DNA from: Lindgomyces ingoldianus | Lineage: Eukaryota > Ascomycota > Dothideomycetes > Pleosporales > Lindgomycetaceae | Length of the DNA: 64,000 nucleotides | Assembly (NCBI RefSeq): GCF_010093535.1 | Contig: NW_022985202.1 | Span: forward strand, 473,735-537,734 | Direction of reading: 5' to 3' | The notes under the pieces: generated by a model | Databases searched by the model: none | Seen by the model: only the letters and a program-made list of their open reading frames with translations | Told to the model about the DNA's origin: nothing | Shown here: positions 1 to 12,700 of the stretch, piece after piece | Layout of the letters: each line of letters starts with the position of its first letter | Position numbering within the stretch: the stretch's first letter is position 1 | Position numbers and translations under genes: made by a program

Positions 1-212
1 ATAAGTTTTAGCTACTTAAGTACTTTTTATATTTTAGCTAGGTTAATTTTTATTTTCTCTTTATTAATTATAAATCCTAAGTATTTTGTCTTAGTAATGT
101 AGAATTTGTATTTAAAGAGCTACAGGTAGAGTCTATACTTTCTAAGCTGTTCTAAGACTTTTTATACCTTCTATACATAGTCTTCTAGGGTGTCTTTTAA
201 GTAGATAAGGAC

Positions 213-224
213 GTTGTCTAGGTA
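213..224 (-). other. Gypsy reverse transcriptase catalytic box, mutated
   Basis: The four codons read Tyr-Leu-Asp-Asn on the minus strand, where the active family motif is Tyr-x-Asp-Asp. The last Asp became Asn by a single G-to-A change, as expected from RIP, so the polymerase is dead. Confidence 0.8.
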
Positions 225-2649
225 TACTAGAGTAAAGACATTAAGATATAGATTAAGAGCTGTATTAATAATTTACTAAAATGTTGCTAAGGCATTTATT
301 AAGCTAAACAGCATTACTAGTAGCTTATAAAGTCTTTATAAAGTTCTAAACACTATAAGCTACTTATTCTTTTCTTTTCTTTTTATTTTATTAAATCTGT
401 CTTGTATGTTAAACTTTATAAAGTACTAGGTTCTTTTTAGTTAGTTTATAATATCTTATATAATTAGTAAGAAGAATTAGTTTTAAATTATGTTATTATT
501 TAAGGTTTTATAGTCTTAATAGACTTAGATCTTTTCTTTTTTTTTTAGTAAAGACTATAGCTAAAGATATAGAGCTGTAGCTTTTTTAAATGTGGCCTTA
601 TACTAGCATTTTATTAATGTATTTCTACAAGGCTTTTTTCTGTGTTTTTATTAAAGGGCAAAGCTTATAAGTTTTTAGGTTATAATCTTTTATTAAGTTA
701 ATAGTGTAGTTCTAAGGCTAGTGTAGAAGTAGTTCTTCTAGATCTTCTAGTGTCTTAAATATGTCCTTATAATCTCTATATTTAATAGAAATGCTGCCCT
801 TATCTTAGATTTAGAAGATGCTAATTTATTCTACATTTTTATTTATTTTAATTTTTTTATAAAAAACTTTTTTAAGTTCTTTTTTTATTATTCTTACTGC
901 CTAGGCTTTTAGCTTTTAATAAGGGAATCTTTAAAGTTTTCTTTTCTTAGAGTAGTAACTACTACTCTATTTTGCTTACTTATAGACTAGGCATTAATTA
1001 TTATAGCATGCTAACTAGGTTATGTGTGCGTAGTTATTAGGAGTTTTTATAGTTATAGTTCTCTAGTTAATTACAGGGTTATGTGTTCTAAGCTAGTTAT
1101 AGCCTAAAATTGTGTTGTACTTGCCTTTTAACAGGAGTATATTTATAGACCTCTAGTTTTTTATGTTTAAAGTTTTAAAGTCCTTTTTATAAGTTTCTAG
1201 GTTAATCTATTCTTTACTATACTTAATTAATAATGTGTTAGTAAGGGTTACCTTAAATAAGTTTTTTTTTATTTAAAATAGAATACTTTATTTGTCTACC
1301 TAATCTTTGTCTATTGCAGTAAAGGTACATCTGCTGTTAACAAGGGCTAGCCTAGGCCACTCTTTGTACGTAAAGGTAGTTATTAGGCTATGTCCTACCT
1401 CTTATCTAACTATAATTACTACTAATATATTATGTTAAACCTCTTTGTTTAGAAGAGAGTAAAAGTTAATATTTTATAAGTTATTATTAAACTTAATTTT
1501 TTTTTTATAAATCTAATGTTTTTAATTATAGCAGTTAGCTGCTTTACATTTATAGTCTTTAACTAGGTAATATAACATTAAGTAGTCCTCTTTTCTTGCT
1601 ACTTTTTACTAAAAGTAGTAAAACCTATAGTTACTTTATTTTTTATACTTTATCTACTTTTCCTACTTATGTAGAGGGGCTATTTAATAGGTGTAATAAT
1701 TTATAGTTTTATAAGCTAAGGCTGTTTCTTACTATAGGCAACTATTATAGTTCTTTTTCTATGTAGGCTACTAGCCTGTTTAGTGTTTGTTGTCCTAGTG
1801 TTTCACACAGTAGCGTTATGTACATTAGTACTAGGGGTATAGACAATTATTAGGTCTATGTAACATGTTAAGGGGACTGTCCTAAGTCTACTATAGGTAT
1901 TCTTATGTTTGTACTAGCTATACAGGGTGCCCCTTTTATTAGTAATTATTAGTGCTATAGGCATTGCTTTTACAGAGAACACACTGTTTATAGTTCTGTT
2001 ATATTGCTAAAGCTTTTTTAAAAATTACTAGGCTTAGAAGTAGCATCTTTAGTTTTCTAGGTACTAGTTTTAGTACTTTAAACTTAGCAGGTCTGCCTAG
2101 TCTTTCTAGTTTTTAATCTTTAATCTTAATAAAGAATTACTATTACTTTTTTTTATTTATAATATTATACTTAACTCTAGCTATTTACTATATTATGTTA
2201 AATGTAAAATAGTTGTTACTAATATTTATTTAGTAAAGTAAAACTATATAGTAACTTAGATAGTTATAGCGCAGGCTGCATTTCTAGCATTTATATTTCT
2301 AAAACTATTAGAAAAGCTTTCTTACTAAAGTGCTAAAGGTTTAATTTTAAAAAGGGAACTGTTTTTCTTTTTTTTAAACATTTATAATATATTCTTAGAT
2401 CTAAGTCTCTTTTTTATATTTTTTAAAAATTATAAGGTCTTGTAACACTATATTTAAGCTACTAAAGTTTTAAATAACTACTTTTTAATACGCTTTAAAG
2501 TAGTTGTTTAAAAAGTAGTTTTTTTTATATTACTAGTAAAGTCTATTATTTAGTCTTTTTAATATTTCTTTATTTATAAGGCTGTATTTAGTAGTAACAG
2601 CTTTTATTATTATAGTAGTATTTTTATTCTTTCTTTTTTAAGAGTCTAG

Positions 2650-2691
2650 GCAGTTTTAGTAAAAATGTCCTACTTTTTTATAGTTTAAGTA
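2650..2691 (-). other. Gag CCHC zinc knuckle, mutated
   Basis: Fourteen codons keep the retroviral-type knuckle spacing (C-x2-C-x4-H-x4-C) with the core KKVGHF. The first two cysteines are Tyr (TGC to TAC) and one internal codon is a stop. This places gag to the right of pol and fixes the minus orientation of the element. Confidence 0.7.
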
Positions 2692-3507
2692 GGCCTTATT
2701 TTCTAGCTACTTTTATTATTTCTTTATTAAAGGCAGCTTATTATGTTCTAAAACTTAGCTCTTCTTAGAGAGAGAGCTTTATATATGCTTTATGTAACTA
2801 AGGTCTATTAGTTTTTTATTATATTATAAAGGTTTTTTTTTTTAAAAATAAACTTTAGTTTTTAGAAAGTTCTTTTTTATTTTTTTTCTCTTTTACACTC
2901 TTTATAGTAGTTATTATAAGTTATTACTTATATAATAAAGTTTTTAAGAGTAGTTAGCTTATTAGTGTGCATAAATTTATCTTTTACTAGCTTACTTAGT
3001 CTATTATAAAACATGCAGTAGAGGGCTTTCTAGTCTGTCTATTTGCAGATAGCTAGTTGCTTTCTAAAATATGCTACATAGTTCTAAACTAAGCTAGTCT
3101 CTTATTTTATAGCATTTAACTTATTAGCTATAATTTTTTTTATTTAAAGTTTTATAAATAGCTGTTAAGGCTTCTTTAAAGTTTTTAATACTACTAAATA
3201 TTTTTTTTTAAAAGTAAGTGCTTTACTATTTACTCTAAAGTTTATCTAATTATCTATGTAAAGTTAAAACTAAATTATAAGGGGGCCTTTTAGGTGTAGT
3301 CTTATTTAGGATATTATTTCTACATTAGTCTAAAATGCTCCTTTATTATATCATATATAAAGGTAATATTTTATAAAAAATAGTTAAAGGTCTTTTAATA
3401 ATTTTTTAAAAGGCTTTAAAAAAGCTAATCTTAAAGTTTTTTTTAGCTATAATGCTTACTTTCTTAGTTAAAATATTCTAGATTTTTGCTAGCTCTACTT
3501 ATAGTTT

Positions 3508-3848
3508 TGTCAGATTGAAGCACTGTTTCTAGGCTTCCTAAGATGAATGATGGGTTTAGATATGATGTATAGGATGATTAATTAATTGTATTAATTGTGT
3601 TTCTTTATTAATCTTTTTTCTGCTCTACTTGTGTTGCTTAGCTTTTTGTTTTGCTGATCTAAGTCCCTCGCGCACTTGCCCTATGCGCGACTAGCTTGCA
3701 AAATGCTGCAAAATGCTGCAATTTGCTGCAACATGCTGCAAAATGCTGCAATTTGCAGCAACATACTGTTTAAGCTTATTGCTTGTACTATGTAGCAGCT
3801 TTTGTTAAGCGTTCCTCCTGTCTTGACAGTAGGTGCGCAAATCTGACA
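3508..3848 (-). repeat. Copia 3' LTR (341 bp)
   Basis: It starts TGTCAGATTG and ends AATCTGACA and matches the LTR at 8634-8944. It is 30 bp longer because of extra GCTGCAA-type repeats near its middle. It keeps several G residues that are A in the other copy. Confidence 0.92.
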
Positions 3849-4020
3849 CACCCCCTCAGCTTAGACATGCTTTAAGCTAGTTCCTAATTGCGCAACCTTA
3901 GTATGCTTCTAGGGCTTCTATTCTTGCTTTAATCTTTTCTATATCCGCTTCCTAACTAACTATCCTCTCCCTAACGTTAACTAGCTAAATTTGCTAAAGA
4001 AAGCTTAGCCATTTGCTAAC

Positions 4021-4053
4021 TAGAAGCGCTTTAGTAAGTCTGTCTGCAAGCAT
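4021..4053 (-). other. Copia RNase H C-terminal motif
   Basis: Minus-strand reading gives MLADRLTKALL, close to the ADxLTKxL motif at the end of Ty1/copia RNase H. It lies about 170 bp inside the 3' LTR, as expected for that family. Confidence 0.8.
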
Positions 4054-4917
4054 CTTGCTAGAAAGGACATAGACAACCTTAATTATTTGTTAAGAGACTT
4101 CCTGTTAGAGCTAGTAGTTATAGATGTTAACATATTAGAGCTTAGTTTAAAGTTAAGATATCTTTTTATTTACTAGTTAGATTATCTACTTGTTGTTGCA
4201 CTAGATTATAATAGTTAAATTAAGCAGCTTAACCTACAGTTTATTAAGAAGCATTCTTATAAACATAGCTTCTTTAGTAACTTAGAACAGTATAAGTAAT
4301 TCTGCTTTTATTATTAACATTATAATTATATTTTATTTATTTACTTGCTATGCAATCTATCTGCTAAATAGTTAAATAACATAGCCTTAAAAGCTCTTCT
4401 TATCTAGTGTATTATCTGCAAATAATGTATTACTTGCTACTATAAAGTAGTCTTCTTCTCCTAATTAAAGTGCGTACGTCTGTGTTGCATGTAGGTACAG
4501 GATAACTTAATTAGCTGCATCTTAATAGTTAGATGCAGGATTTGTAAGAAACTGTGCAAGGCGTAATGTAGTAAAGGTAATGTCTAGTTTTATAGTAACT
4601 GCTGCAAAGAGCAGAGATCTAATCTTCTACTAATATTAATTTACCTCTAATAAGGTTGTAAAACTAGATTGCAGCATAAGTTTAATCCTACTTATAAGTG
4701 TAGCATGCTGCAAGTCTTTTTTATTAGCTAGCCTAGCTATCTTATTAATATATAAGGCCTATAATAGCTAAATTATTTATTACTGTTAATCTCTAATAAT
4801 CTTAACTCCTAGGAACTATTATAGGTCCTTGCCTCTTATTAGGGTATACTTCTCTTGTAACTAGTCTACTACACGCTGTGCATTTGCTTTAGAGCCTTTT
4901 CTGTACGCAACAATAAA

Positions 4918-4929
4918 GTTGTCTATGTA
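4918..4929 (-). other. Copia reverse transcriptase box, mutated
   Basis: Minus-strand codons read Tyr-Ile-Asp-Asn within a context like FVFFYIDNFIVA; the active copia form is YVDD. Val-to-Ile and Asp-to-Asn are both single G-to-A changes. Confidence 0.75.
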
Positions 4930-7900
4930 GAAGAAGACAAATATTCTAGCTTTAGTTATATAGTAGGGTTTATGTAGGACAGCTAAGAACCTAAGGCCTT
5001 TAAAAGTTATTATAAAATAGTGTTACTAAAGTAGAAGAGAAATTTATAGGCTATATAGTGCTTTTTAAAGCTTTAGTATTATACCTAGTTTCTAATAGCC
5101 TCTTAGCATCTGCATGTAGATATTGCAGTTAATTACTACATATATAAATATGTTAGTTACATTGTATTATTTAAGCTCTAGATTAAAGTGTGCAGATATT
5201 ACTATTAGCATTTAAAATAAGTGTCCTGCTAGAGTAGCAGCGTAAGTGTCTTATATAGTAATGTTTCTTTATTAATTGCTGTAGACTACTAGTTGCGCCT
5301 TACATCTTTATAATCTATAGTGCTTGTTAAGCTTATAGGTGTACACCTATATACAATCTAGAATCTACTGTCTAGCTACTTTAATTAGCTTTATCTAGAC
5401 CTCTGTCTAAAATTTTATTATTTAATAACTATCTAAGTGTGTTCTTTTTACTGCCTTAAATATTTTATGTAGAGGGTGCTTCTCTAGTTACTTTTAAGTT
5501 AATAGTAAAAGTAGTAGCTAGCTTTTATAAGGTGTCTTTCTTTTAAATAGCATTTTTATTAATGCTGCTTTATTTAGCGTCTTACTACTATACTTTTTTA
5601 TACTTTTAGATCTTATGCTAGCTATAAAGGCTGCAGCTTATAGTACAGTCTTTAATAACCTTATTTAGCTTAGCTTTAGTGCTGCTCTAGCTATTAACTG
5701 CATAAGTAATGCTACAGGTGGCAGAGTATTTAAAGAAAATAAATAGTTATCTCTAATTTTTCTTTCTTAATAGTAGCCTAGTAAGTCTACTTTATTAAAA
5801 TTTAATGTATTATCTATAGTGTTATCTTTATAGAATAACTTTGTCTTTAGCTAATAACTAAGTGTTAGAAGCTTAATTATTCTAATATATATAGTAATTT
5901 TTTTTACTATGTTGTGCATAAAGTTATTTATTAGGTCTTTAGGCTTACTACTAAAGATTAAGTGTTTATTAAAAATAATATTACATGTATAGATTACTTT
6001 TACTAGTAGTAGTATTTATGCATAGTAGATGTTTAATAATTAGTACCTAACTAGATATTTAATCTACACCTTTAGGTCTAGCCTCTGTAGCTTAGATTTA
6101 TTCTAATACATATTATTAGTTATTATAAATGCTTTACAGCTATAAGCTTTTAAATGTGTAAAGCTTAGCTTTTAGATTAATGTAATAACTTTATTATTTA
6201 AAGCTACTTATGTAAAAAAGATCTTATATAGTGTCTTTTAGTTATTAGCATAGTTTAGCGTCTAATTATATAGGTATACGCCTGCTCTAGTAATGTATAG
6301 CTATATGTTCTATAGTAGGTTAGTATCTAGTTGCATAGCCTATAACTTCTTCTTATTTACACTTTCTAAGCGTTTAGCTTCTCTGTTCTAGGCTTGTGTA
6401 TCTAGTGCTAAAGGCTTAATAGTTATTCTATGTAATGCTAGCTAGCATTTTACCTCTAGTTTTACTATTATAATTTTATTATTAGCTTTAATAACTTTTA
6501 TAGTAATATTATAATAGTTTTTTAGAAAGAAAATAAAAATTATAAAAGCTTTAATAATTAATTTAGTAAGCTTATTATTCTTAAAGTAAAGGTCTTACTA
6601 GAGGCTAGAATACTTATTAGTAATTAGCATCTAACTCTGCTTTTTTATAATGCTCTATGCTTTATATGCATAGAAATTAATTAATAGTCTCTTACTAGGT
6701 TTACTATTACTAAATTACAGTGTGTAGCTAATTTATTATTATATCTTAGCTCTGCTATATAAGTTACATTAGACTGTTGTAATTTCTTTAATTTACACCC
6801 CCTTAGCTTACTATATAAGGTGTTAAAGTGTAGCTAGTCTAGAGTGTCCTAGACACTTATGCTATAGCTCTACTAATACTTTTTATAGACTATGTTTAGT
6901 TCTTATGTTAATTATATGTGTATAATATAAGCCTTTTTATAGTAGATAGTACTCTAACACTTATTAGCTATAAATCTTTATAAGATCTTTAATTATTATC
7001 CTATTTAAGGCTTTTAAAGTAGTTAGCTCTGCTTATGTGTTCTACTAAATTCCTTTCTATTACAGTAGGCAGAACAAGACTAGGTTGCACAGCAGGTCTA
7101 GGCACAGTGCAGCGTTATGTAGTATAAGACTATATGCTTAACTATATGTTCTATGCTTACTTTTTAAGCTTAGTATAATTAATTTATAGCTTTAAATCTA
7201 TATATAAAAGTTTCTAGACTAAATAAAGTCTCTTAGTGTTAGTAAATAATAGTTATAGATTTAATTAAAATTATTTATAATATAGCATGTTAAGCTTAAG
7301 TTAAGAATAAATAATTTTTTTAGTAAATATCTATTCTAGTTTAAATTAACTATAGCTAGTAATATAGCTACTTTAACTCTTAATACTTTTTAGCTTTTAA
7401 GTTAGTCTTTTTGTATCTCTAGCGTAGGTGTATATAAACTCTTTAGAATTAGTATTTTTAAATTATGTCTGCGCTGCCCTTTTAGTAGGCCTTAAAATTC
7501 TAAGTTATGCTTACACTTTAATACTATAAGCTTTTTAACTCTTTTATTTAGCATCTACTACTCTAGTGCTTTATCTAGATAGACATAGAAGCAGTCTTTT
7601 AATACATAGATGTGTCTACATGTAAGACATTTAGTGCCTTTTATTTTAGTAAGTTTCTAGCTTAAAGATAACTTCCTATTATTTTTTTAATAATGTTAAT
7701 ATTAAGGTCTACTCTATTTTCTTAATGTTATAACTTCTGCACTACAGGCGTTTTTATTTGTGCCCTAGGTAGTTTTTTTACTTTTAGTAAAGTATAATAA
7801 GTTATCTATTATAAAGGCAGCTTTATGCTTTCCTATATGTATTAAATAATTTAACATTATATGTTTTTAAAAGCGCTTTATTATTTTTTTTTAATTTATG

Positions 7901-8633
7901 TTTAGTGTAAACTGTCTGCTTTCCTAAAAAGTTATAGACTAATAAGGGGCAACTTTATTTATAGTAGTTAGAAAGTTCTTTGCTACAGCATTAAACTATG
8001 TTGTTTTTAGAACATTTTGTGTCTCTGCTTCTATAGCAGCGTAGTTATACTCTGCTAGCTATAGGTCCTATATGCTTGCGTTTCTTAGCAGCTTTAAGGA
8101 TGCATTATATTAGTTGCGCGCACGTTTTTATTTAAATTAGTTGTTAACACCTACTGTAGCTTTAAGGTTTATAATCTACTGTCTAAGTAGTTAATCTAGG
8201 GAACAGCATGTACACTGCAGATGCAGGCTAACTATTAACTAGATAAAAATAATAATTTATTAAAAGCTTAATTACTCTCTTTTATAATTATGTCTATTAC
8301 TCTTATACTTATTAGCCTTAATTTTATAGTATTTAATAGCTTTTTTAAAGGCTCTAACACTGCTTGTTAATAGCTTGTTTAGGTGCGTAGGCGTTTTAAT
8401 ATTAGAGGCTAGTGAAAACTTAGCTATTAGCAGCATCTCTAGAGCTCTTAGTTTAGAGATTATTTAGATAGTTAACTTAGGATCCACTTGCGGCCAGATG
8501 CCGTGCGCTACACATCTTAATTACAGCTGCATCATCCAGGCTCTGTAGTCAGTGTGGTCTCAAAGGACAACTGTCGCGTCTCGAGGAGGCTAGGTAGCTA
8601 TTTTATATTAATAAAGGCACTAAGACTTTTAAT

Positions 8634-8944
8634 TGTTAGATTAAAGCACTGTTTCTAGGCTTCTTAAGATAAATAATAGGTTTAGATATAATATATAGGA
8701 TAATTAATTAATTATATTAATTATGTTCCTTTATTAATCCTTTTTCTGCTCTACTTGTGTTGCTCAGCTTTTTGTTTTGCTGATCTAAGTCCCTCGCGCA
8801 CTTGCCCTATACGCGACTAGCTTGCAAAATGCTGCAAAATGCTGCAATTTGCAGCAACATACTGTTCAAGCTTATTGCTTGTACTATGTAGCAGCTTTTG
8901 TCAAGCGTTCCTCCTGTCTTGACAGTAGGTGCGCAAATCTGACA
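8634..8944 (-). repeat. Copia 5' LTR (311 bp)
   Basis: This is the direct copy of 3508-3848. Its first 100 bases carry many G-to-A differences from the other LTR, while the GC-rich centre with the CCCTCGCGCACTTGCCC segment is nearly unchanged. The flank AGTTT repeats the left flank. Confidence 0.92.
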
Positions 8945-8949
8945 AGTTT

Positions 8950-9730
8950 ATGTATTTAGTAGGCTTAGTTAGTAGCTTTTTAAAAGCCTAAGAGTCTAAA
9001 AGGTGTCTATAATTTTGCTATTTTTTAGTAAAAGTTAGTAATCTTTTACTTAAGTTTTAGTAGCTTACTAACTTTATTACTAATTTACTAAAGTTTTTTA
9101 ATATTATTCTAAATTAAATTAATTTACTTTGCTAAAATAGCTTTACTTTAGGTAGAAACTTTTATAAATCTTAATAGCACAGCATAGGCTATATTAAAAT
9201 CTAAGTTATGTTAAGAAGTATCTATACTTTTTAAAAGAAGTAGTGTTTAATGTTATAATTTTTACTTCTTAAAAGCACTTAGGTCTTATAATATTCCTAC
9301 AAGAGAAGTAGGGCAGATAGTAGGGGCTAACTAGTAGGGTGTAAAGTCCTACGTACAGGCTAATAGGCTATTAGAGGGGAGTAGAGTGACTAGATTATAG
9401 TTTACCTTATATGCAGTAGTAGAAAGGCTAGGGTTAAATAGTCTTATTAGATAAAGTTAAAGGTATATATAGTGTAAGATATATAAATAGTATTATAGCT
9501 TTTTAGAAAGCTAAATGCTACTTAGTCTATATAAAAAATAAACTAAATATTAAACATACTTTTTAAAGGTTATTTAACAAAGAAACTATATACATGTAAA
9601 GGGGGGCGCTAAGGTAAGTTTAAATAAGTTTAAGTAAGCTTTATAAATTAGCCCTACTGCTAACTTGTCCTAGATTATCTAGACTTACTAAGCTCTTTTA
9701 AGCCTTATGTCCTATCTTCCTACTAGACAA
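8950..9730 (-). mobile_element. Continuation of the interrupted gypsy element
   Basis: AT-rich, CpG-poor sequence with base composition like 1-3507 resumes directly after the copia target duplication. No reading frame survives. I infer that it is the gag start and leader of the same gypsy element because the copia insertion interrupts it cleanly. Confidence 0.55.
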
Positions 9731-9734
9731 CGCA

Positions 9735-10049
9735 TTCTTCCATTACTGCAGGCAGCTGTGCTGCCTCTGTGACCTCTAATTGGTCTATAAGCGAGCCCTG
9801 TTCTAACCCAGCTAGACCGTGGAGCACTGCTGGTGGAGTTACGCTGGTCCAGCCATAGACCGTAACAATAGCATGGATAGCACTGAGAGCAAGGTTTCGG
9901 AGAAAGATAGGAGTGTATTGTAAGAGAGACGAATCGCTGCCAAGCTTCGCTTGTCAGGATTCATGCTTATATACGAAGCACAGGTCATGTGACCTCCAAA
10001 CAGGCCGGGTGAGGCCATACTAGCCCGTTCTAGGACATCCGACCTTACA
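9735..10049 (-). repeat. LTR-like GC-richer patch, possible gypsy 5' LTR
   Basis: This patch of about 315 bp escapes the AT-rich decay. On the minus strand it begins TGTAAGGTCGG at 10049, has a TATA-like GTATATAAGC near 9970, and its possible ends include TTACA at 9919. The position upstream of gag on the minus strand fits a 5' LTR. The inner boundary and primer-binding site could not be fixed, and the partner LTR would lie outside the window. Confidence 0.45.
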
Positions 10050-10311
10050 CTTTACCTACTTTTCGCACATTTCTAAAAATCTTATGCTTAAATTTATTTA
10101 TTCTAATTATACGCTTACACTGCAACTTTAGAGTATATGCTAAAGTAGCCTGCTTAAGCTTATTATCCTAGCAACACTTAATTATTACGCAAGTATTCTT
10201 TATATAGATGTAAGGACGGAGCTCTGTACCACTACGCCAATACAACCAAAAAGGTGCGAATAATCAACTAACGTTAATTATTGCGTACAGAATAGTATAT
10301 ATACCCGTCGC

Positions 10312-10359
10312 ACGTAAGCACCATCTCGGCCTTACACGTAAGCGCCATCCCGGCCTTAC
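10312..10359. repeat. 24-bp tandem duplication
   Basis: Two adjacent 24-bp units share ACGTAAGC and CGGCCTTAC and differ at two positions, both A/G or T/C transitions. The CCTTACA end resembles the end of the LTR-like patch just to the left. Confidence 0.75.
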
Positions 10360-10713
10360 AATAGATAGGCTCTCTCTAAGAGACTTAATGCTATGTGTGC
10401 TATTATTAAACTTTACACGCTTACTTAGCTGCCTTAGTATAAAGTAACTTCTTTTTAAACTTAGCATTTACTTACATCTATGTAAGAATTATTGTTAGTG
10501 TCTTCTACTTCTTATATTTAGGCCTAGACAAAGGTGTATAAGAGTAATAGGCTTTCTACTTAGCTTTTTAATACTTATATTAATTATAAATTAGGCGCTA
10601 AGCTTTTTTAGTAAGTAGTAGCTTATATCTTTTACTATAACAGTCTTAAGTTAAGTCTAGATACACTAGGTTATTAAATAAGTTATTAAATAGATTATAA
10701 TTAATAGTCTAAC

Positions 10714-10940
10714 TGTCCGTACGTAAGTACAGCTGTGTCTGTACACGCGTACGGCTGAATTAGGTTGCCTGAAACGTTGGCTATCTGGCCTGTGCGTTAG
10801 GGGCTATGTGTACTTAAGAGCCCTCTTTCTTCGTACAAAGAGAGAGGGCAGTAGTCAATAACAAGAAGATCTTTGCCTGCTCACCTCTTGGTACGCCCCT
10901 TGGGCGTACGTTCGTTCGATCGAACCTAGGTCAACCGACA
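10714..10940. mobile_element. Solo LTR with 5-bp target duplication
   Basis: A 227-bp GC-richer block starts TGTCCG, ends CCGACA, and is flanked by CTAAC on both sides (10709-10713 and 10941-10945). TG..CA ends plus a 5-bp duplication are the marks of an LTR left by recombination between two LTRs. Its sequence is unrelated to the copia LTRs in the window. The family is unknown. Confidence 0.6.
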
Positions 10941-10945
10941 CTAAC

Positions 10946-12150
10946 ACTTTATAAGCTTTTTCTATGTATATAAAGCTAAAAGCACTTTTTCTAAATTAAA
11001 AGAAATAATATATATTTACTTAAAACTACTTAAAATTATACACTAAGTAAATTTTTTTAACTTAATTAAATAAAAAAAAGCTAGGAACTTAGTTATTATA
11101 AATAAGTTTACACTAGTTTTTATAGTAAAGTTAAGCTTCTGCCTATAGTACTATTTTATAGGCTAGAAGCAGCCTACATCTAATAGCTAAAGAAAGTAAG
11201 TTATATTAAAAATAAAAGTGTATAATTAAATTTAATTATTAGAGGCGCATTTAACTAGCTTATAGGTAATGTAGCTTTTATAACTATCTATAAAAAGCAT
11301 TTTTAAGCGCCTTTTATATAATCCTTTGTTATATAATTAAAATGCTAGATAAATTTATAGAATAGTTAGTTATTACTATATATAGTATTACTAGTGCTAA
11401 TTAGGTAGTTATCTAGCAGCTTTATACACTACCTTGTAATAATACTTAAAGCTTTAATAAGTACTATAAAAGCTATAAATTCTCTACTAGCAGAGATAGT
11501 CTTAATAAAAGTAATAAGCTTTTTATTATTACTATATAGTATATAGCAAAGAGAATTATATTTAGTGTACAGATATTAATTCTTTGTAACACTAATTTTT
11601 ATACTAAATTTATTAAAATTCTAGATATTTTAAAGTATAATTTTATACTTATTAAATTTCCTTTTAAAGCTATAAACTACTTAAAAATAGTAATAAGCTA
11701 CTAAGTAAGCTTTTAAGCTAATTAGTAGGCTATTTTCTGCCTGCTATAGGAGGCTTTCTATCTCTATTATACGTCCGCGCAAGCAGCGTGTTTGCTGTGC
11801 TCTGTATAAGCTTATATTAAACACTAAAGTTAATATTATTAATATAATTAATAAATAGCTTTAGCGTAATTTTTTAGTTATTTATAAAGACTTGGTTTGT
11901 TTTTTAACACATAGATTAATTACACCTGCCTTAGTAGGCCTGTTTAAGTTGCTAGTAGGGTAGGTTGTTAACGCAGGCGTACAACGCTAGATTTAGATTC
12001 TCATGCTGCAGGAGCTATGTGGCCGCAAGCTTAATACACGCTGCAGTAGCTTTGTACTCTGCAGATTAATTAGCGCGTTAAATTAACGCATTTAAAAGGG
12101 ATTTAATTAATTAATTGTTAAGCTGGGTATAACTGTTAAGCATGCAGGCC
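10946..12150. other. AT-rich RIP-like relic block, no gene
   Basis: This stretch is AT-rich, nearly free of CpG until about 11760, and full of stops in all frames. It is probably another decayed transposon. I could not read a protein motif or define its ends. Confidence 0.6.
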
Positions 12151-12700
12151 CGCGCTGCGCGCGAGCCTCTATTCCAAAAAGTTGATTAGTCAACCCGTCG
12201 GGGCCCGAGTAACAATACATTTTTTGTACTTCATTTGGTTTCTGAAAAGGCTTTCACGACCCCTGGCTGACTCAGACCGATCTACAACTAACTAGTTAAC
12301 CTCTGGGAACCCTTCCTCCGTGAGAGTCCCAAAAGAAAGAGAGCATGCACTGCTAGTGTAAGACAACCCGTATCTGAAAAATGGCCGAGCACCTGGCAAT
12401 CATCATTCGTCGATGGCGCCTAGTGGGTCAAGCGGATCGCGGAGCTCCACTAGGTCTTACAACGTCGTGGACCGCCCTGCTCGCATCAATGCTAGAAGAT
12501 GCTTTCTGATCTCGCCTATTTTGGGTAATTGGGCTAGGTCATTTGTTAGGAACATAGTGATGGCTGCGTGAAGCTCACAGAGCCATGCTTGGTAAAGCTT
12601 TAAATTCAGTTGACTGCCGAGATTCTCACTACCAACTTCGTGCTTTTCCATCGTGTTGTACATCCCCATCTCGAAAACCGTAGCGTACCAATCCATTGCA

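Larger units (their letters stand above)
1..3507 (-). mobile_element. Ty3/gypsy retrotransposon, pol to gag part, RIP-decayed
   Basis: The sequence is very AT-rich with almost no CpG, and no long reading frame survives. Read on the minus strand, the first 250 bases give a decayed Ty3/gypsy reverse transcriptase: a YLDN box (canonical YLDD, 213-224) followed at family spacing by residues like VLEQLRKYRLYL and then KYLGFIINKE, with CAG-to-TAG stops. At 2650-2691 a gag zinc knuckle remains with its Cys-x2-Cys-x4-His-x4-Cys spacing, but the first two cysteines now read Tyr. Pol therefore lies left and gag right, on the minus strand. The left end is beyond the window. The right end is interrupted at 3507 by a copia insertion and resumes at 8945. 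All changes fit G-to-A/C-to-T mutation. No active product is expected. Confidence 0.85.
3503..8949 (-). mobile_element. Complete Ty1/copia LTR retrotransposon nested in the gypsy element
   Basis: Two LTRs (3508-3848 and 8634-8944) begin TGTCAG/TGTTAG and end CTGACA. They are flanked by the same 5-bp target duplication AGTTT (3503-3507 and 8945-8949), so the element itself spans 3508-8944. A short purine tract, GAGGGGGTG read on the minus strand, lies immediately inside the left LTR; this makes the left LTR the 3' LTR and the element minus-strand. Internally, a copia RNase H tail (MLADRLTKALL, 4021-4053) and a reverse transcriptase box YIDN (canonical YVDD, 4918-4929) are readable on the minus strand between stops. 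The order RNase H left and RT right agrees with that orientation. The interior is heavily RIP-mutated, so it is a fossil. Confidence 0.9.

Noticed and set aside
3690..3770. Repeated TGCTGCAA units that could suggest a CRISPR-like or satellite array
   Set aside because: They are a short internal repeat of the copia LTR, present in fewer copies in the partner LTR.
10895..10930. GTACGCCCCTTGGGCGTAC and TTCGATCGAA palindromes
   Set aside because: They look striking, but they lie inside the solo LTR and are most simply part of it.
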